From NCBI RefSeq assembly GCF_030758315.1, contig NZ_CP132336.1:4121001-4185000 (forward strand): a stretch of DNA of 64,000 nt, written 5' to 3'. A model generated the notes under the pieces. That model did no database searches and had not been told where the DNA came from. It worked only from the letters and a program-made list of their open reading frames with translations. The translations under genes were made by a program, and so were the position numbers. The stretch is from Pararhizobium sp. IMCC3301. Its GTDB lineage: Bacteria > Pseudomonadota > Alphaproteobacteria > Rhizobiales > GCA-2746425. Shown here one piece after another: positions 18,852 through 27,300 of the stretch. Position 1 is the first letter of the stretch, and each line of letters opens with the position of its first letter.

Positions 18852-19611
18852 CATCGTTGATCCTGTTCTGTCGATCCGTCATCTGTCGAAACGCTTTGGC
18901 GCGGTGCAGGCCAGCGATGATGTCTCACTGAGCGTGCTGCCGGGAAAACTCCATGCGCTGATCGGCCCTAACGGCGCTGGAAAATCAACCCTGATCGGCC
19001 AGATTTCCGGTTTTCTCGCACCCGATGAAGGGCGCATATTCCTCAATGGCAAGGATGTCACCGATCTGTCTTCCGAGCGCCGGGTTCATCTCGGGCTGGG
19101 CCGCAGTTTTCAGGTCTCGAACCTGTTGCTGGAATGGTCGGCGCGGCGCAATGTCATGCTGGCGGTGCAGGCAAGGCAGGGCGGCAGCTTCCGCTTTTTC
19201 GCCAATGTCTGGAAGGATCAGGCGTTACGCGTGGCGGCAGAAGATGCTCTGCGCAAGGTCGGGCTGGCCGAGCGCGCCGAAATCCGCGCCATGGAACTGT
19301 CCCATGGCGAACGGCGGCAATTGGAGTTTGCCTGCGCTCTGGCGCTCAAGCCCAAGCTTCTTGTGCTGGATGAGCCGATGGCAGGACTGGGGCCGGAGGG
19401 CACAAATTCGATGACCCTGTTTCTGGACCAGCTCAAGCAGACGGTGCCGATTCTTCTCGTCGAACATGATATGGATGCGGTTTTCCGGCTGGCGGACGAG
19501 ATCTCGGTACTGGTCTATGGCCGCATCATCGCCAGCGGAACCCCGGCGGATATCCGCAATTCAAAACTGGTTCAGGAAGCCTATCTGGGGGGCGCTGGCG
19601 ATGTTGCTTGA
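18844..19611 (+). CDS. ABC importer ATP-binding protein (LivG family)
   Basis: This 255-residue protein has Walker A GPNGAGKST, a signature LSHGERRQLEFA, Walker B LLVLDEPMAGLGPEG and switch His in LLVEHDMDAVF. The LSHGE form of the signature is typical of LivG-type subunits. It is coupled by overlaps to livM-like and livF-like genes and powers the same importer from the cytoplasmic face. Confidence 0.94.
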   Translation: MTDIVDPVLSIRHLSKRFGAVQASDDVSLSVLPGKLHALIGPNGAGKSTLIGQISGFLAPDEGRIFLNGKDVTDLSSERRVHLGLGRSFQVSNLLLEWSARRNVMLAVQARQGGSFRFFANVWKDQALRVAAEDALRKVGLAERAEIRAMELSHGERRQLEFACALALKPKLLVLDEPMAGLGPEGTNSMTLFLDQLKQTVPILLVEHDMDAVFRLADEISVLVYGRIIASGTPADIRNSKLVQEAYLGGAGDVA

Positions 19612-20284
19612 GGTCAGAAATCTGACCAGCAGTTACGGCGCGACGCAGGTCCTGTTCGGTGTTGATCTGAGTGTCGACGAGGGCCAGGTGGTGGCGCTGA
19701 TGGGCCGCAACGGTATGGGAAAATCCACCACCATCCGCGCCATTTGCGGTCTTAACCCGGTGACGGCCGGCTCGGTCGGCTTTGCCGGAACAAATATCAG
19801 CGCGCTGGCTGCCTATAAATGCGCCCGGCTCGGCCTGGGGTTGGTGCCGGAAGGTCGGCGCTGTTTTGCCAATCTGTCGGTTGTGGAAAATCTGCTTGTC
19901 GCCGCCCGGCCTGGCCCATGGACGCTGGCCGATATCCATGAACTGTTCCCGATCCTGGACCAGCGTGCGCGGCAGATGGCCGACACGCTGTCGGGCGGCG
20001 AGCAGCAGATGCTGGCAATCGGACGCGCGCTGATGACAAATCCGAAACTGCTGGTTCTGGACGAAGCCACCGAAGGTCTGGCGCCGGTGGTGCGCGCGCA
20101 TATCTGGACGGCTTTGAAAACACTCCGCGACCGTGGCCAGGCCATCCTGCTGGTCGACAAATCGCTCAACGAAGTGATGCAGATAGCCGGGCACTGCACG
20201 ATCCTGGAAAAAGGCCGGTCGGTCTGGTCCGGACCCGCCACCGGCCTGACTGCCGGTCTGCAACAGCGCTTCCTTGGCGTTTAG
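19601..20284 (+). CDS. ABC importer ATP-binding protein (LivF family)
   Basis: The ATG at 19601 (MLLEVRNLTSSYGATQVLFG) overlaps the end of the livG-like gene and gives 227 residues. It has Walker A GRNGMGKST, signature LSGGEQQMLAIGRAL and Walker B LLVLDEATEGL. The switch position reads LLVDKSLNEV, with Lys where His is usual in LivG; such a change is frequent in LivF-like partners. It is the last gene of the importer operon. Confidence 0.93.
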   Translation: MLLEVRNLTSSYGATQVLFGVDLSVDEGQVVALMGRNGMGKSTTIRAICGLNPVTAGSVGFAGTNISALAAYKCARLGLGLVPEGRRCFANLSVVENLLVAARPGPWTLADIHELFPILDQRARQMADTLSGGEQQMLAIGRALMTNPKLLVLDEATEGLAPVVRAHIWTALKTLRDRGQAILLVDKSLNEVMQIAGHCTILEKGRSVWSGPATGLTAGLQQRFLGV

Positions 20285-20511
20285 GCACGGGTTCACAAAT
20301 CTTGAGCCACGCGACAGAGCTGCCAAATTAGTTTTTCTGGCCCCGGAACCGTGCTACCATTCGCAACACGATGCGGTTCAGGCTCAAGCGCCTGAAATCC
20401 AACATAAAGTGCAGTGACAACAAGACATGCGAAGCTGATGTCTGTGCGGACCGGTTATCAAGCCATCAGCCGGAATGACAGGCAGAACAGCCGCAATCAG
20501 GGCAGAACATT
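20285..20511. other. Intergenic stretch with a 7-bp inverted repeat
   Basis: There is no gene here. TTCAGGC (20377-20383) and GCCTGAA (20390-20396) form a perfect inverted repeat with a six-base loop. It lacks a T-run, so it could be an operator or a weak terminator for the importer operon. No promoter could be placed confidently. Confidence 0.35.
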
Positions 20512-21417
20512 ATGAGTGATTTCGAAAATCAATCGATCCCGTTCACACCCGATCTGTCGACGAAACCGGCGGTCGAGGGATTTTTTGACGAGGCCACCAA
20601 CACGATTTCCTATGTCGTCAGGGACCCGGCCGGCAAGGCCTGCGCCATCATCGACAGTGTGATGGATATTGATTATTCGGCCGGCCGGATTTCGTCGGAA
20701 AGCGCTGATGAGCTGATCGCCTATATCCGCGACAATGATCTCTCGCTGGAATGGATTCTGGAAACCCATGTTCATGCCGATCATCTTTCCGGTGCGCCCT
20801 ATATTCAGCAGCAGCTTGGCGGCAAGCTGGGCATCGGCGCCCGCATCATCGAAGTGCAGGATACCTTCGGCAAGATCTTCAATGAAGGTACCGAGTTTCA
20901 GCGCGACGGCTCGCAGTTTGACCGCCTGTTTGAAGATGGCGACACACTCACCATCGGCAGCATGACGGCGCATATCATGAGCACTCCTGGCCACACTCCG
21001 GCCTGCATCACCATTGTCATGGGCAACGCCGCCTTTGTCGGCGATACCTTGTTCATGCCGGATGGCGGCTCGGCGCGGGCGGATTTCCCCGGCGGCGATG
21101 CCCGCAAGCTGTTTCATTCAATCCGGCGGGTCCTGTCTCTGCCCGAAGCGATGCGGCTGTTCATCTGCCATGATTATGGCCCCAATGGCCGCGACATAAG
21201 CTGGGAAACCACGGTTGGCGCAGAGCGGCAGCACAATATTCATGTCAATGACAGCGTTGATGAAGAAACTTTCGTTCGGGTGCGCGAGGAGCGCGATGCG
21301 ACATTGGCGATGCCGAAACTCATCATTCCCTCGCTGCAGGTCAATATGCGCGCCGGGCATCTGCCCAGGGACAAGGATGGTAATCCGACACTGAAAGTGC
21401 CGGTCAACGGACTTTAG
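20512..21417 (+). CDS. MBL-fold metallohydrolase, persulfide dioxygenase/Blh-like
   Basis: This 301-residue protein has the metallo-beta-lactamase motif THVHADHLSG (HxHxDH), a further His in STPGHTPACITI, Asp in GDTLFMPDGGSARADFPGG, and ICHDYGP. The GSARADFPGG segment is shared by ETHE1-type persulfide dioxygenases and Blh-like hydrolases, which handle glutathione persulfide in sulfide detoxification. There is no rhodanese or sqr gene adjacent, so the sulfur role is by family only. It is followed by stress-protein genes but separated by an intergenic region with its own regulatory site. Confidence 0.85.
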   Translation: MSDFENQSIPFTPDLSTKPAVEGFFDEATNTISYVVRDPAGKACAIIDSVMDIDYSAGRISSESADELIAYIRDNDLSLEWILETHVHADHLSGAPYIQQQLGGKLGIGARIIEVQDTFGKIFNEGTEFQRDGSQFDRLFEDGDTLTIGSMTAHIMSTPGHTPACITIVMGNAAFVGDTLFMPDGGSARADFPGGDARKLFHSIRRVLSLPEAMRLFICHDYGPNGRDISWETTVGAERQHNIHVNDSVDEETFVRVREERDATLAMPKLIIPSLQVNMRAGHLPRDKDGNPTLKVPVNGL

Positions 21418-21484
21418 GGTTCAAACCCTGGATTGGTTCCGGCTCAATTCAGCCGGGAAACGGTCCGCACAAAGCTGTCCGGGT

Positions 21485-21498
21485 TTGATGCAGGTCAA
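21485..21498. promoter_or_regulatory. FNR/FixK-like box upstream of universal stress protein gene
   Basis: TTGATGCAGGTCAA matches the FNR/FixK consensus TTGATNNNNATCAA at nine of ten defined positions. It is 53 bp upstream of the usp start codon, near where an activator site would stand. It suggests low-oxygen induction of the usp/dksA-like/usp group. Confidence 0.6.
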
Positions 21499-21551
21499 AT
21501 CCGGCATTCCTGCAACGTGCCTATGTATGTGACAGCGAAAAGGAGTGGGTT

Positions 21552-21962
21552 ATGTACAACAGGATTCTGGTTCCAATTGATCTCAGCCATGCCGAGCGCG
21601 GCAAGGATTCCATCAAAATTGCCGAACAGCTGCTCGATCCGGGCGGCACGATTATTGCTTTGAATGTGGTTGAGGATGTGCCCGCCTATGTCGCGGCGGA
21701 ATTGCCGGGGGATATGCTTGGAGAGCTGCAGAAAAACGCTGCGCTTGCGCTGCAAGAGGCCGTAGCCGGAAGCACCCGGACCATCGAACGCGAAGTCAGG
21801 CGCGGCTCGCCGGCTGGCGTTATCGTCGCAACCGCCGAGGAACTCGGCGTCAATCTCGTCATTATCGCATCGCACCGGCCGGGTCTGGCGGATTATTTTC
21901 TCGGCTCGACAGCGTCCAGTGTGGTGCGTCACGCCAAATGTCCGGTCCTTGTCGATCGGTAA
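21552..21962 (+). CDS. Universal stress protein (single UspA domain)
   Basis: This 136-residue protein has a strong ribosome site (AAAAGGAG) before the ATG. The UspA fold is recognised from MYNRILVPIDLSHAERGKDS and the C-terminal nucleotide-binding segment SHRPGLADYFLGSTASSVV, followed by CPVLV. It heads a run of stress genes, with the DksA/TraR-like gene 17 bp later. The likely role is cytoplasmic stress adaptation; the FNR-like box points to oxygen limitation. Confidence 0.92.
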   Translation: MYNRILVPIDLSHAERGKDSIKIAEQLLDPGGTIIALNVVEDVPAYVAAELPGDMLGELQKNAALALQEAVAGSTRTIEREVRRGSPAGVIVATAEELGVNLVIIASHRPGLADYFLGSTASSVVRHAKCPVLVDR

Positions 21963-21979
21963 CTAACCAAGGGTAAATC

Positions 21980-22303
21980 ATGCAAACACAAGCATATGAA
22001 ACGCGCCTGCTGACACGGCGGGACGAACTGAACAAGCGGTTGCAGTCCATTGAGCGCGATCTCGAGCAGCCAATGAATGCGGATATCGAAGAACGCTCCG
22101 TGGAACGCGAGGACGATGAAGTTCTGGAATCTCTGGGACAGTCCGGACTGCAGGAACTGAAAGCCATCGAGGCGGCCCTGGCGCGGATCAAAAACGGCAC
22201 TTACGGCATTTGCGTGGAATGCGGCGAGCCGATTTCGCCCGAGCGCCTTGAAGTTGTTCCCACCGCAGCGCTGTGCCACAGCTGCGCCGCCGCAAAAGCA
22301 TGA
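21980..22303 (+). CDS. DksA/TraR-type C4 zinc-finger protein
   Basis: This 107-residue protein has a charged coiled N-terminal half (RRDELNKRLQSIERDLEQP) and a C-terminal zinc finger CVECGEPISPERLEVVPTAA-LCHSC. DksA-superfamily proteins bind RNA polymerase through the secondary channel and modulate transcription with ppGpp. This short form lacks the long coiled-coil of true DksA and resembles the TraR/YbiI-type group. It lies between two universal-stress genes. Confidence 0.88.
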   Translation: MQTQAYETRLLTRRDELNKRLQSIERDLEQPMNADIEERSVEREDDEVLESLGQSGLQELKAIEAALARIKNGTYGICVECGEPISPERLEVVPTAALCHSCAAAKA

Positions 22304-22337
22304 CCGCCCTCAAGCCCGAGTAAAAAGGGGAAACACC

Positions 22338-23189
22338 ATGTCATACAGAACCATCATCGCGCTGCACAATATGGATGACGACAATGATGCAATCGCTCCG
22401 GCGCTCACATTGTGTCGCGATCTGAACGCCCATTTGAGTGTCGTGGTTGTGGGTCTGACACCGCAGCCACCGATGTCCTCCGGCTATGGCGCCGGGGCAT
22501 TTGAGATATGGGGCGCCGAATTTACCCGCCTGTCCGATGATCTGACGGAAAAGGTCGAAGCCCTGGAAAAGTGGATTTCAAAACATCAGCCCGCCGATGC
22601 GGTGTCGTTCGATGTCGGCCAGGAATACAGCCAGTCCGGCACGCTGGCGCGCGATATCAGCCGACGTGTCCGCTATTGCGATCTGTGTGTCTTCACCGGA
22701 GCCTATCAGTCTGACAGCCTGGTCTGGGAACAGGCCTTGCGCGGTGCGCTTTATGATACCGGGCGGCCGGTTCTGATCATGAATAACCGCGCTTGTCCGC
22801 TCAACGATCTGAAACGCGTGATGCTGGCCTGGGACGGCGGCGTGCAGGCCGCCATTGCCGTGCGGCATGCGCTGAAACTGCTGGCCAATGCGGATGATGT
22901 TCATATTGCCATGGCCGATCCGCACAGCGCCACCGAGCGCTTTGGCGATGAGCCGGGCTCCGAACTGGCAGCCTATCTGGCACGCCATTCCGTCCCGGTG
23001 ACCGTTGTGCCGCTGGCCACGGAGGGCAGGAACGACGCTGAAACGCTGATCCGCCATGCCACGGATATGGATGCCGAACTGATCGTCATGGGCGGTTATG
23101 GCCATTCCAGACTGCAGGACTGGTTTTTGGGCAGCACCACATCCAACATGCTGAAATCGGCGGACCGGCCGCTTCTTCTGGCGCACTGA
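22338..23189 (+). CDS. Universal stress protein with tandem Usp domains
   Basis: The ATG at 22338 follows AAAAGGGGAAA and gives 283 residues; an in-frame frame upstream overlaps the zinc-finger gene and is rejected. The C-terminal half contains the ATP-binding motif GGYGHSRLQDWFLGSTTSNM; the N-terminal half is a degenerate Usp domain (residues about 1-145). It is the third gene of the stress group. Confidence 0.9.
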   Translation: MSYRTIIALHNMDDDNDAIAPALTLCRDLNAHLSVVVVGLTPQPPMSSGYGAGAFEIWGAEFTRLSDDLTEKVEALEKWISKHQPADAVSFDVGQEYSQSGTLARDISRRVRYCDLCVFTGAYQSDSLVWEQALRGALYDTGRPVLIMNNRACPLNDLKRVMLAWDGGVQAAIAVRHALKLLANADDVHIAMADPHSATERFGDEPGSELAAYLARHSVPVTVVPLATEGRNDAETLIRHATDMDAELIVMGGYGHSRLQDWFLGSTTSNMLKSADRPLLLAH

Positions 23190-23262
23190 ACCGCGTCCGC
23201 CTATAACAGAGTTTTGCTGGCGGTCTTATGGTCCGGTGGCAACAAATCCGGGCAGGGCAGGC

Positions 23263-24069
23263 ATGCAGTTTTCCACAGTAAACGGCGTCAATCTTCATTA
23301 TCAGGTGGTCGGCGCACCGGAAGGATCGCCGCTTCTGGTGTTTGCCAACTCGCTGGGTACGGATTTTCGCATCTGGCGCGATGTCATTGTCCGCTTCATC
23401 GGCGAATGCGCCATTCTGACCTATGACAAGCGCGGCCACGGCCTGTCCGATCTGGGCGAAACGCCCTATACGATCGACGATCATATCGCCGATCTGGAAG
23501 CGCTGCTGGATCATCTGAAACAGACCGGCGCGATTGTCGTCGGTCTCTCCATTGGCGGGCTGATCGCCCAGGGGCTCTATGCCAAACGCCCTGATCTGGT
23601 GCGTGCCATGGTGCTGTGCGACACCGCCCACAGGATTGGCGATGAGCAGCTCTGGAACGGGCGCATTGACGCGGTGGCGCAAGGCGGCATTGAAAGCCTG
23701 GCCGATGGCATCATGCAGCGCTGGTTCACCAGGGAATTTCCGCACGCGCATCCAAGCGCCTATCAAGGCTACCGCACCATGCTGTCGCGCCAGCCGGACG
23801 CCGGCTATGCCGCCAGCTGCGCCGCCATCCGCGATGCCGATTTCACCGAAAGCTGCGCCGCCATCAAGATCCCGACCTTGTGTGTTGTCGGCGATCAGGA
23901 CGACGCCACCCCGCCGGCACTGGTGGCCGAGCTGTCGAAACTCATTCCGGATTCGCGCTTCGAGATTATCAAGGATGCCGGACATCTGCCCTGCATCGAG
24001 CAGCCGGACATACTATCGGACATGATCAAGGCATTTTTCGACGAGGCCGGGCTCTGGCCGAAGAGTTGA
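23263..24069 (+). CDS. Alpha/beta-hydrolase, 3-oxoadipate enol-lactonase-like
   Basis: From the ATG at 23263 the protein has 268 residues (a GTG at 23236 would add nine). It has the nucleophile elbow VVGLSIGGLIAQGL (Ser), an Asp in VVGDQDDATPP and His in DAGHLPCIEQP, with NSLGTDFRIW near the oxyanion hole, all typical of PcaD. PcaD opens 3-oxoadipate enol-lactone in protocatechuate breakdown. No other pca gene is nearby, so the substrate is uncertain and another esterase activity is possible. Confidence 0.8.
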   Translation: MQFSTVNGVNLHYQVVGAPEGSPLLVFANSLGTDFRIWRDVIVRFIGECAILTYDKRGHGLSDLGETPYTIDDHIADLEALLDHLKQTGAIVVGLSIGGLIAQGLYAKRPDLVRAMVLCDTAHRIGDEQLWNGRIDAVAQGGIESLADGIMQRWFTREFPHAHPSAYQGYRTMLSRQPDAGYAASCAAIRDADFTESCAAIKIPTLCVVGDQDDATPPALVAELSKLIPDSRFEIIKDAGHLPCIEQPDILSDMIKAFFDEAGLWPKS

Positions 24070-24121
24070 ATCAAACTCTCCGGGAAACAATCTAAGTGGC
24101 TATAATTGTTCAGACTTCAAC

Positions 24122-24149
24122 AAAAAGCCCGGCTTGCACCGGGCTTTTT
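24122..24149. terminator. Bidirectional rho-independent terminator
   Basis: A perfect 11-bp stem (AAAAAGCCCGG at 24122-24132 with CCGGGCTTTTT at 24139-24149) and a six-base loop, with T-runs on both strands. It lies between the convergent enol-lactonase-like and Old Yellow Enzyme genes and can serve both. Confidence 0.93.
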
Positions 24150-24168
24150 GCATCGGATAGGTTCCGGC

Positions 24169-25326
24169 TCAGGCGGCCTTGCGCCGCTCTTCGTCGGAGA
24201 GCTTGGGATAATCCGTATAGCCCTCAGAGCCGCCGCCATAGAATGTGCTCGGCCTTACCGTGTTATAGGGCCCGTCCTGGGAAATACGCTTCGGCAGATC
24301 CGGGTTGGCCAGAAACAGCTTGCCGAACACCGCGAAATCGCATTTCTGATCTGCCACCCAGCTGGCGGCTTCTTGCGGTGAAAATCCGCCACAGACCAGC
24401 ATCGCGCCGTCAAATGCCTTTTGCATATCGGCGATGATCTGAACCGATTCATCGCGCACCTGCTCTTTGCCATCCACTTGATGGGTGGCCCGCACGATGT
24501 GCAGATAGGCAAGGCCGCGACGGGAGAGGTTGCTTGCCACCGCCGCGAACAGCTCGGCTGGGTTGTCGTCTGAAACATCATTCATGCCGCCCAGCGGCGA
24601 CAGGCGCACGCCAACCTTGTCGGCAGGCCACACACTCAGCACCGCATCGACTACTTCGCCGAGCAGCCGCATCCGGTTTTCCGTGCTGCCGCCATAGGCA
24701 TCATCGCGCTGATTGGTCGAGGATTGCAGAAACTGGTCGAGCAGATAGCCATTGGCCGCATGAATCTCGACCCCGTCAAATCCGGCATCCTTGGCGCATC
24801 GCGCAGCATGGACATAATCCTGCAGCAGGCGCGGGATCTCGCTGGTCTCAAGCGCGCGCGGCTCGACAAACGGCACCACCGGCCCGTCCGGGTGATAGTC
24901 GGCGACAAAGGCCTCACCATCCGGCCTGATCGCGCTTGGCGCAACCGGCTTGCCTTCATCCTTCTGAAACACCGGATGCGAAATGCGCCCGACATGCCAG
25001 AGCTGCAGGACAATCTTGCCGCCATTGTTGTGCACCTCATTGGTGACCAGTTTCCAGCCGACAACCTGTTCCGGCGTGTAGATGCCGGGGGTCCAGGCAT
25101 AGCCCTTGCCCTCGCGGGAAATCTGCGTGGCCTCGGTGATGATGAAACCGGCACTGGCGCGCTGGCCGTAATAGGTGGCGTTCAACGCATTGGGCACATC
25201 GCCTGGCTGTTGCGCCCGCGAGCGTGTCAGCGGTGCCATGATGATGCGGTTATCGGCTACAATGCCACCGGCCTTGCCGGTTTCGAACAATGCTGCGTGT
25301 TTAACGTTGGAATGGGTACTCTGCAC
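24169..25326 (-). CDS. NADH:flavin oxidoreductase, Old Yellow Enzyme (NemA/alkene reductase) family
   Basis: This 385-residue FMN TIM-barrel protein starts at a GTG (25326) behind a GAGGAG ribosome site. Motifs include IIMAPLTRSRA, LQLWHVGRISHP, GVEIHAANGYLLDQFLQ (substrate His and Asn region) and NRMRLLGEVVDAV. Family members reduce activated C=C bonds, nitro compounds and maleimides with NAD(P)H. The upstream minus-strand neighbour is a flavin reductase, which could supply electrons, though the 94-bp gap leaves co-transcription open. Confidence 0.93.
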   Translation of the reverse strand: MQSTHSNVKHAALFETGKAGGIVADNRIIMAPLTRSRAQQPGDVPNALNATYYGQRASAGFIITEATQISREGKGYAWTPGIYTPEQVVGWKLVTNEVHNNGGKIVLQLWHVGRISHPVFQKDEGKPVAPSAIRPDGEAFVADYHPDGPVVPFVEPRALETSEIPRLLQDYVHAARCAKDAGFDGVEIHAANGYLLDQFLQSSTNQRDDAYGGSTENRMRLLGEVVDAVLSVWPADKVGVRLSPLGGMNDVSDDNPAELFAAVASNLSRRGLAYLHIVRATHQVDGKEQVRDESVQIIADMQKAFDGAMLVCGGFSPQEAASWVADQKCDFAVFGKLFLANPDLPKRISQDGPYNTVRPSTFYGGGSEGYTDYPKLSDEERRKAA

Positions 25327-25420
25327 GGGAAAACTCCTCGTTTCGGGTTTATTTGGTCTTGGGTTGGAGAGATTTGGAAAAGACGCCGGGTCAGACAGGT
25401 TCTAAAGACCGGCCAGCGGA

Positions 25421-26086
25421 TTATTTCTCGAATACAAGGGCATCCGGATCGGCCCCCAAATCGTTCAAATCGCTTTTTACGGCTGTCTGCATCGGCCTTG
25501 GGCCGCACAGATAAATTTGCTGCGACAGATCGTCGATATGGCGTTTCAGCAGGTCCTTGTCGACATGGCCGTGTTCAAAACCGTCCTTTTCCTCATTGCT
25601 GAGGACATAGACCGTTTCCAGCCCCGCCATGGCGTCGAATTCAGCGCGGTGGATAATGTCCGCTTCGGTTTTATTGGCAAAGATCAGCCGGTGCCCGGCA
25701 ATTTTGCCCTGCGCTTCAAGGCTGCGCAAAATCGCAATGAACGGCGTTACGCCAGCACCCCCGGCAATAAATGTGCCCGGCCCCTTATATTCAATCGTGC
25801 CCCACGGCTCGCCGATCAGCAATTCATCGCCCGCCTGCAGGCTGCGCAATGCGTTGGTCACGCCATCATGATCGCTATAATGCTTGATGGTGAATTCCAG
25901 CCGGTCCCAACCGGGCAGGGAGGTAAAGGTGAAGGGCCGTTTTTCATCAGCCCAGTCCGGCTTGTTGATCGCCACTTCGGTGGCCTGACCCGGCGAAAAT
26001 TCATAGCCCTTCGGCTTTTCCATGACATAACGGTCGACATCATGGGTAACCGGTTCGATGGCAACAATTTTCACAGTCCGGGACAT
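25421..26086 (-). CDS. FAD-dependent ferredoxin/flavodoxin reductase-like oxidoreductase
   Basis: The ATG at 26086 gives 221 residues; 23 further in-frame residues upstream have no start context. The FAD-binding beta barrel (KRPFTFTSLP, the RxYS-like segment) is followed by the NAD domain with GPGTFIAGGAGVTPFIAILR and the C-terminal IYLCGPRPMQTAV. There is no Fe-S domain, so the electron acceptor is a separate protein. The divergent flavodoxin-like gene at 26357 is one candidate partner, by position only. Confidence 0.87.
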   Translation of the reverse strand: MSRTVKIVAIEPVTHDVDRYVMEKPKGYEFSPGQATEVAINKPDWADEKRPFTFTSLPGWDRLEFTIKHYSDHDGVTNALRSLQAGDELLIGEPWGTIEYKGPGTFIAGGAGVTPFIAILRSLEAQGKIAGHRLIFANKTEADIIHRAEFDAMAGLETVYVLSNEEKDGFEHGHVDKDLLKRHIDDLSQQIYLCGPRPMQTAVKSDLNDLGADPDALVFEK

Positions 26087-26356
26087 GATCTGGCCTCTTG
26101 ATTGAAATTGCATCTCACAAGGGAAACGAACGGCTCGGAGGTTCGTTCCATCCACCGCCGATCAATTCGCCGGTGCCAGCCTCGTGGTGCATCAAGTGCT
26201 GCGGCGAGCACCACGGCGTGCCATCCATCACAAACCCGTCCTATTGATCTGGAACAAGGCCATCGTGGTCGAAGACACCTAGGGTTGCGACCAAGTCTAC
26301 CTGCCGAAAAGGGGAGTGGTCTCATCGGGCCTAACGACAGGAAGGGGAGTGGTTTT
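26087..26356. other. Non-coding or decayed stretch with a 12-bp direct repeat
   Basis: No convincing gene. One plus-strand frame reads ADQFAGASLVVHQVLRRAP and continues to a stop at about 26283 without a start context; it may be decayed coding sequence of unknown origin. AAGGGGAGTGGT occurs twice, at 26309-26320 and 26342-26353; the second copy supplies the ribosome site for the next gene. Confidence 0.4.
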
Positions 26357-26899
26357 TTGAATTTTCTTGTTATTTTTGAGACAGTTGAAGGCCAAACGCG
26401 CAAGATTGCCGACTTCGCCGTGCAGCAGATAAGCGCCGCCGGCCATGGGGTGCGGCTGTTCAACACACAAGACAGTTTGGCAACTTTGTCGTTTGACGGC
26501 ATCGACGGAGTCGTGTTGGCAGCACCGGTGCATGAACGCCGCCACCCGAAGAATTTTGAAGTTTTGGTCGCTGCAAGCCTTGATGAATTGCAGGCACGCC
26601 CAACGCTGCTGCTCTCGGTCAGCCTCAAGGCGGCCTTTCCCGAATGTATCGAAGAAGCCCAGGATTACCTGACCGAAATGAAACTGCGAACAGGGTTTAC
26701 CCCCGACAGAGAGGGTCTGGTTGCCGGCGCTGTCCGCGCCGACAGCTACAGCTATTTTGAAAGCCAGATTGTGCAGATGGTGGTGTTGATCGGGCGCGAT
26801 GTCGAACTGGTAGATGGCGTGCGCGAATTCACCGATTGGGATGCCCTTGGCGCTGAGATACGGGGGTTTTTTAAGATGCGCGCGCCGGCTGACGACTGA
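26357..26899 (+). CDS. HemG-like flavodoxin-domain protein (putative protoporphyrinogen IX dehydrogenase)
   Basis: Coding starts at a TTG (26357), seven bases after AAGGGGAG, giving 180 residues that align with the HemG pattern: FLVIFETVEGQTRKIADF (FMN phosphate loop, T-x-E-GQT), VVLAAPVHERRHPKNFEVLV, LLLSVSLKAAFPE, and a C-terminal FTDWDALGAEIRGFF like HemG's VYTDWEQ region. The longer frame to 26102 has unrelated low-complexity sequence and is rejected. HemG oxidises protoporphyrinogen IX using a quinone acceptor. Alphaproteobacteria usually use HemJ, so a general flavodoxin role is also possible. Confidence 0.72.
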   Translation: MNFLVIFETVEGQTRKIADFAVQQISAAGHGVRLFNTQDSLATLSFDGIDGVVLAAPVHERRHPKNFEVLVAASLDELQARPTLLLSVSLKAAFPECIEEAQDYLTEMKLRTGFTPDREGLVAGAVRADSYSYFESQIVQMVVLIGRDVELVDGVREFTDWDALGAEIRGFFKMRAPADD

Positions 26900-27300
26900 G
26901 TGGGTGCCGTGCTGCGGGGTCAAAGGTAGGGTAGTTGCGGGCGTTCCCGGGCGCTCGTGCACGGGGCGTGGAGGATTGAAGTTGGTGCAGCCGATAAACG
27001 CTCGCTTTCGGGGGCAGAGTGATTTTCTGCTGTGCGGGGACTACGTCATCACGTAGCCCGCTCGCATTGTGTGTCAACCATCCGCAGATATGACGTTAAT
27101 TCCACTCGTACCCCGCTTGGGCTGCTCAAGGTTAAACATCTCTTATGCCGTCAGTCTGCGCTGTATCCTTTGAACAGACAGTCCAAAAATACAATTCAAA
27201 TATTGGTTTTTTTCAAATTAGTCAGATTTTTCTATGAATCTGATCCGCAGACTGCATAATGGCGAAAGATGTTGGAATAAATATTTAAAGAGCATTCGAT
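26900..27300. other. Left junction of the AT-rich island, no gene
   Basis: Base composition changes from GC-rich to AT-rich at about 27060-27180. An inverted repeat CTACGT/ACGTAG (27041-27046 and 27051-27056) may end the HemG-like transcript, but no T-run follows. No tRNA, integrase or attachment repeat was recognised. Confidence 0.5.
27222..27243. promoter_or_regulatory. Inverted repeat upstream of the island operon
   Basis: TCAGATT (27222-27228) and AATCTGA (27237-27243) form a 7-bp inverted repeat with an eight-base spacer, ending 57 bp before the first gene of the operon. It could be an operator; the bound protein is unknown. Confidence 0.35.

Noticed and set aside
26900-27300. Integration site (tRNA or att repeat) for the island
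   Set aside because: No tRNA-like fold, integrase or matching direct repeat at the two edges was found by eye.
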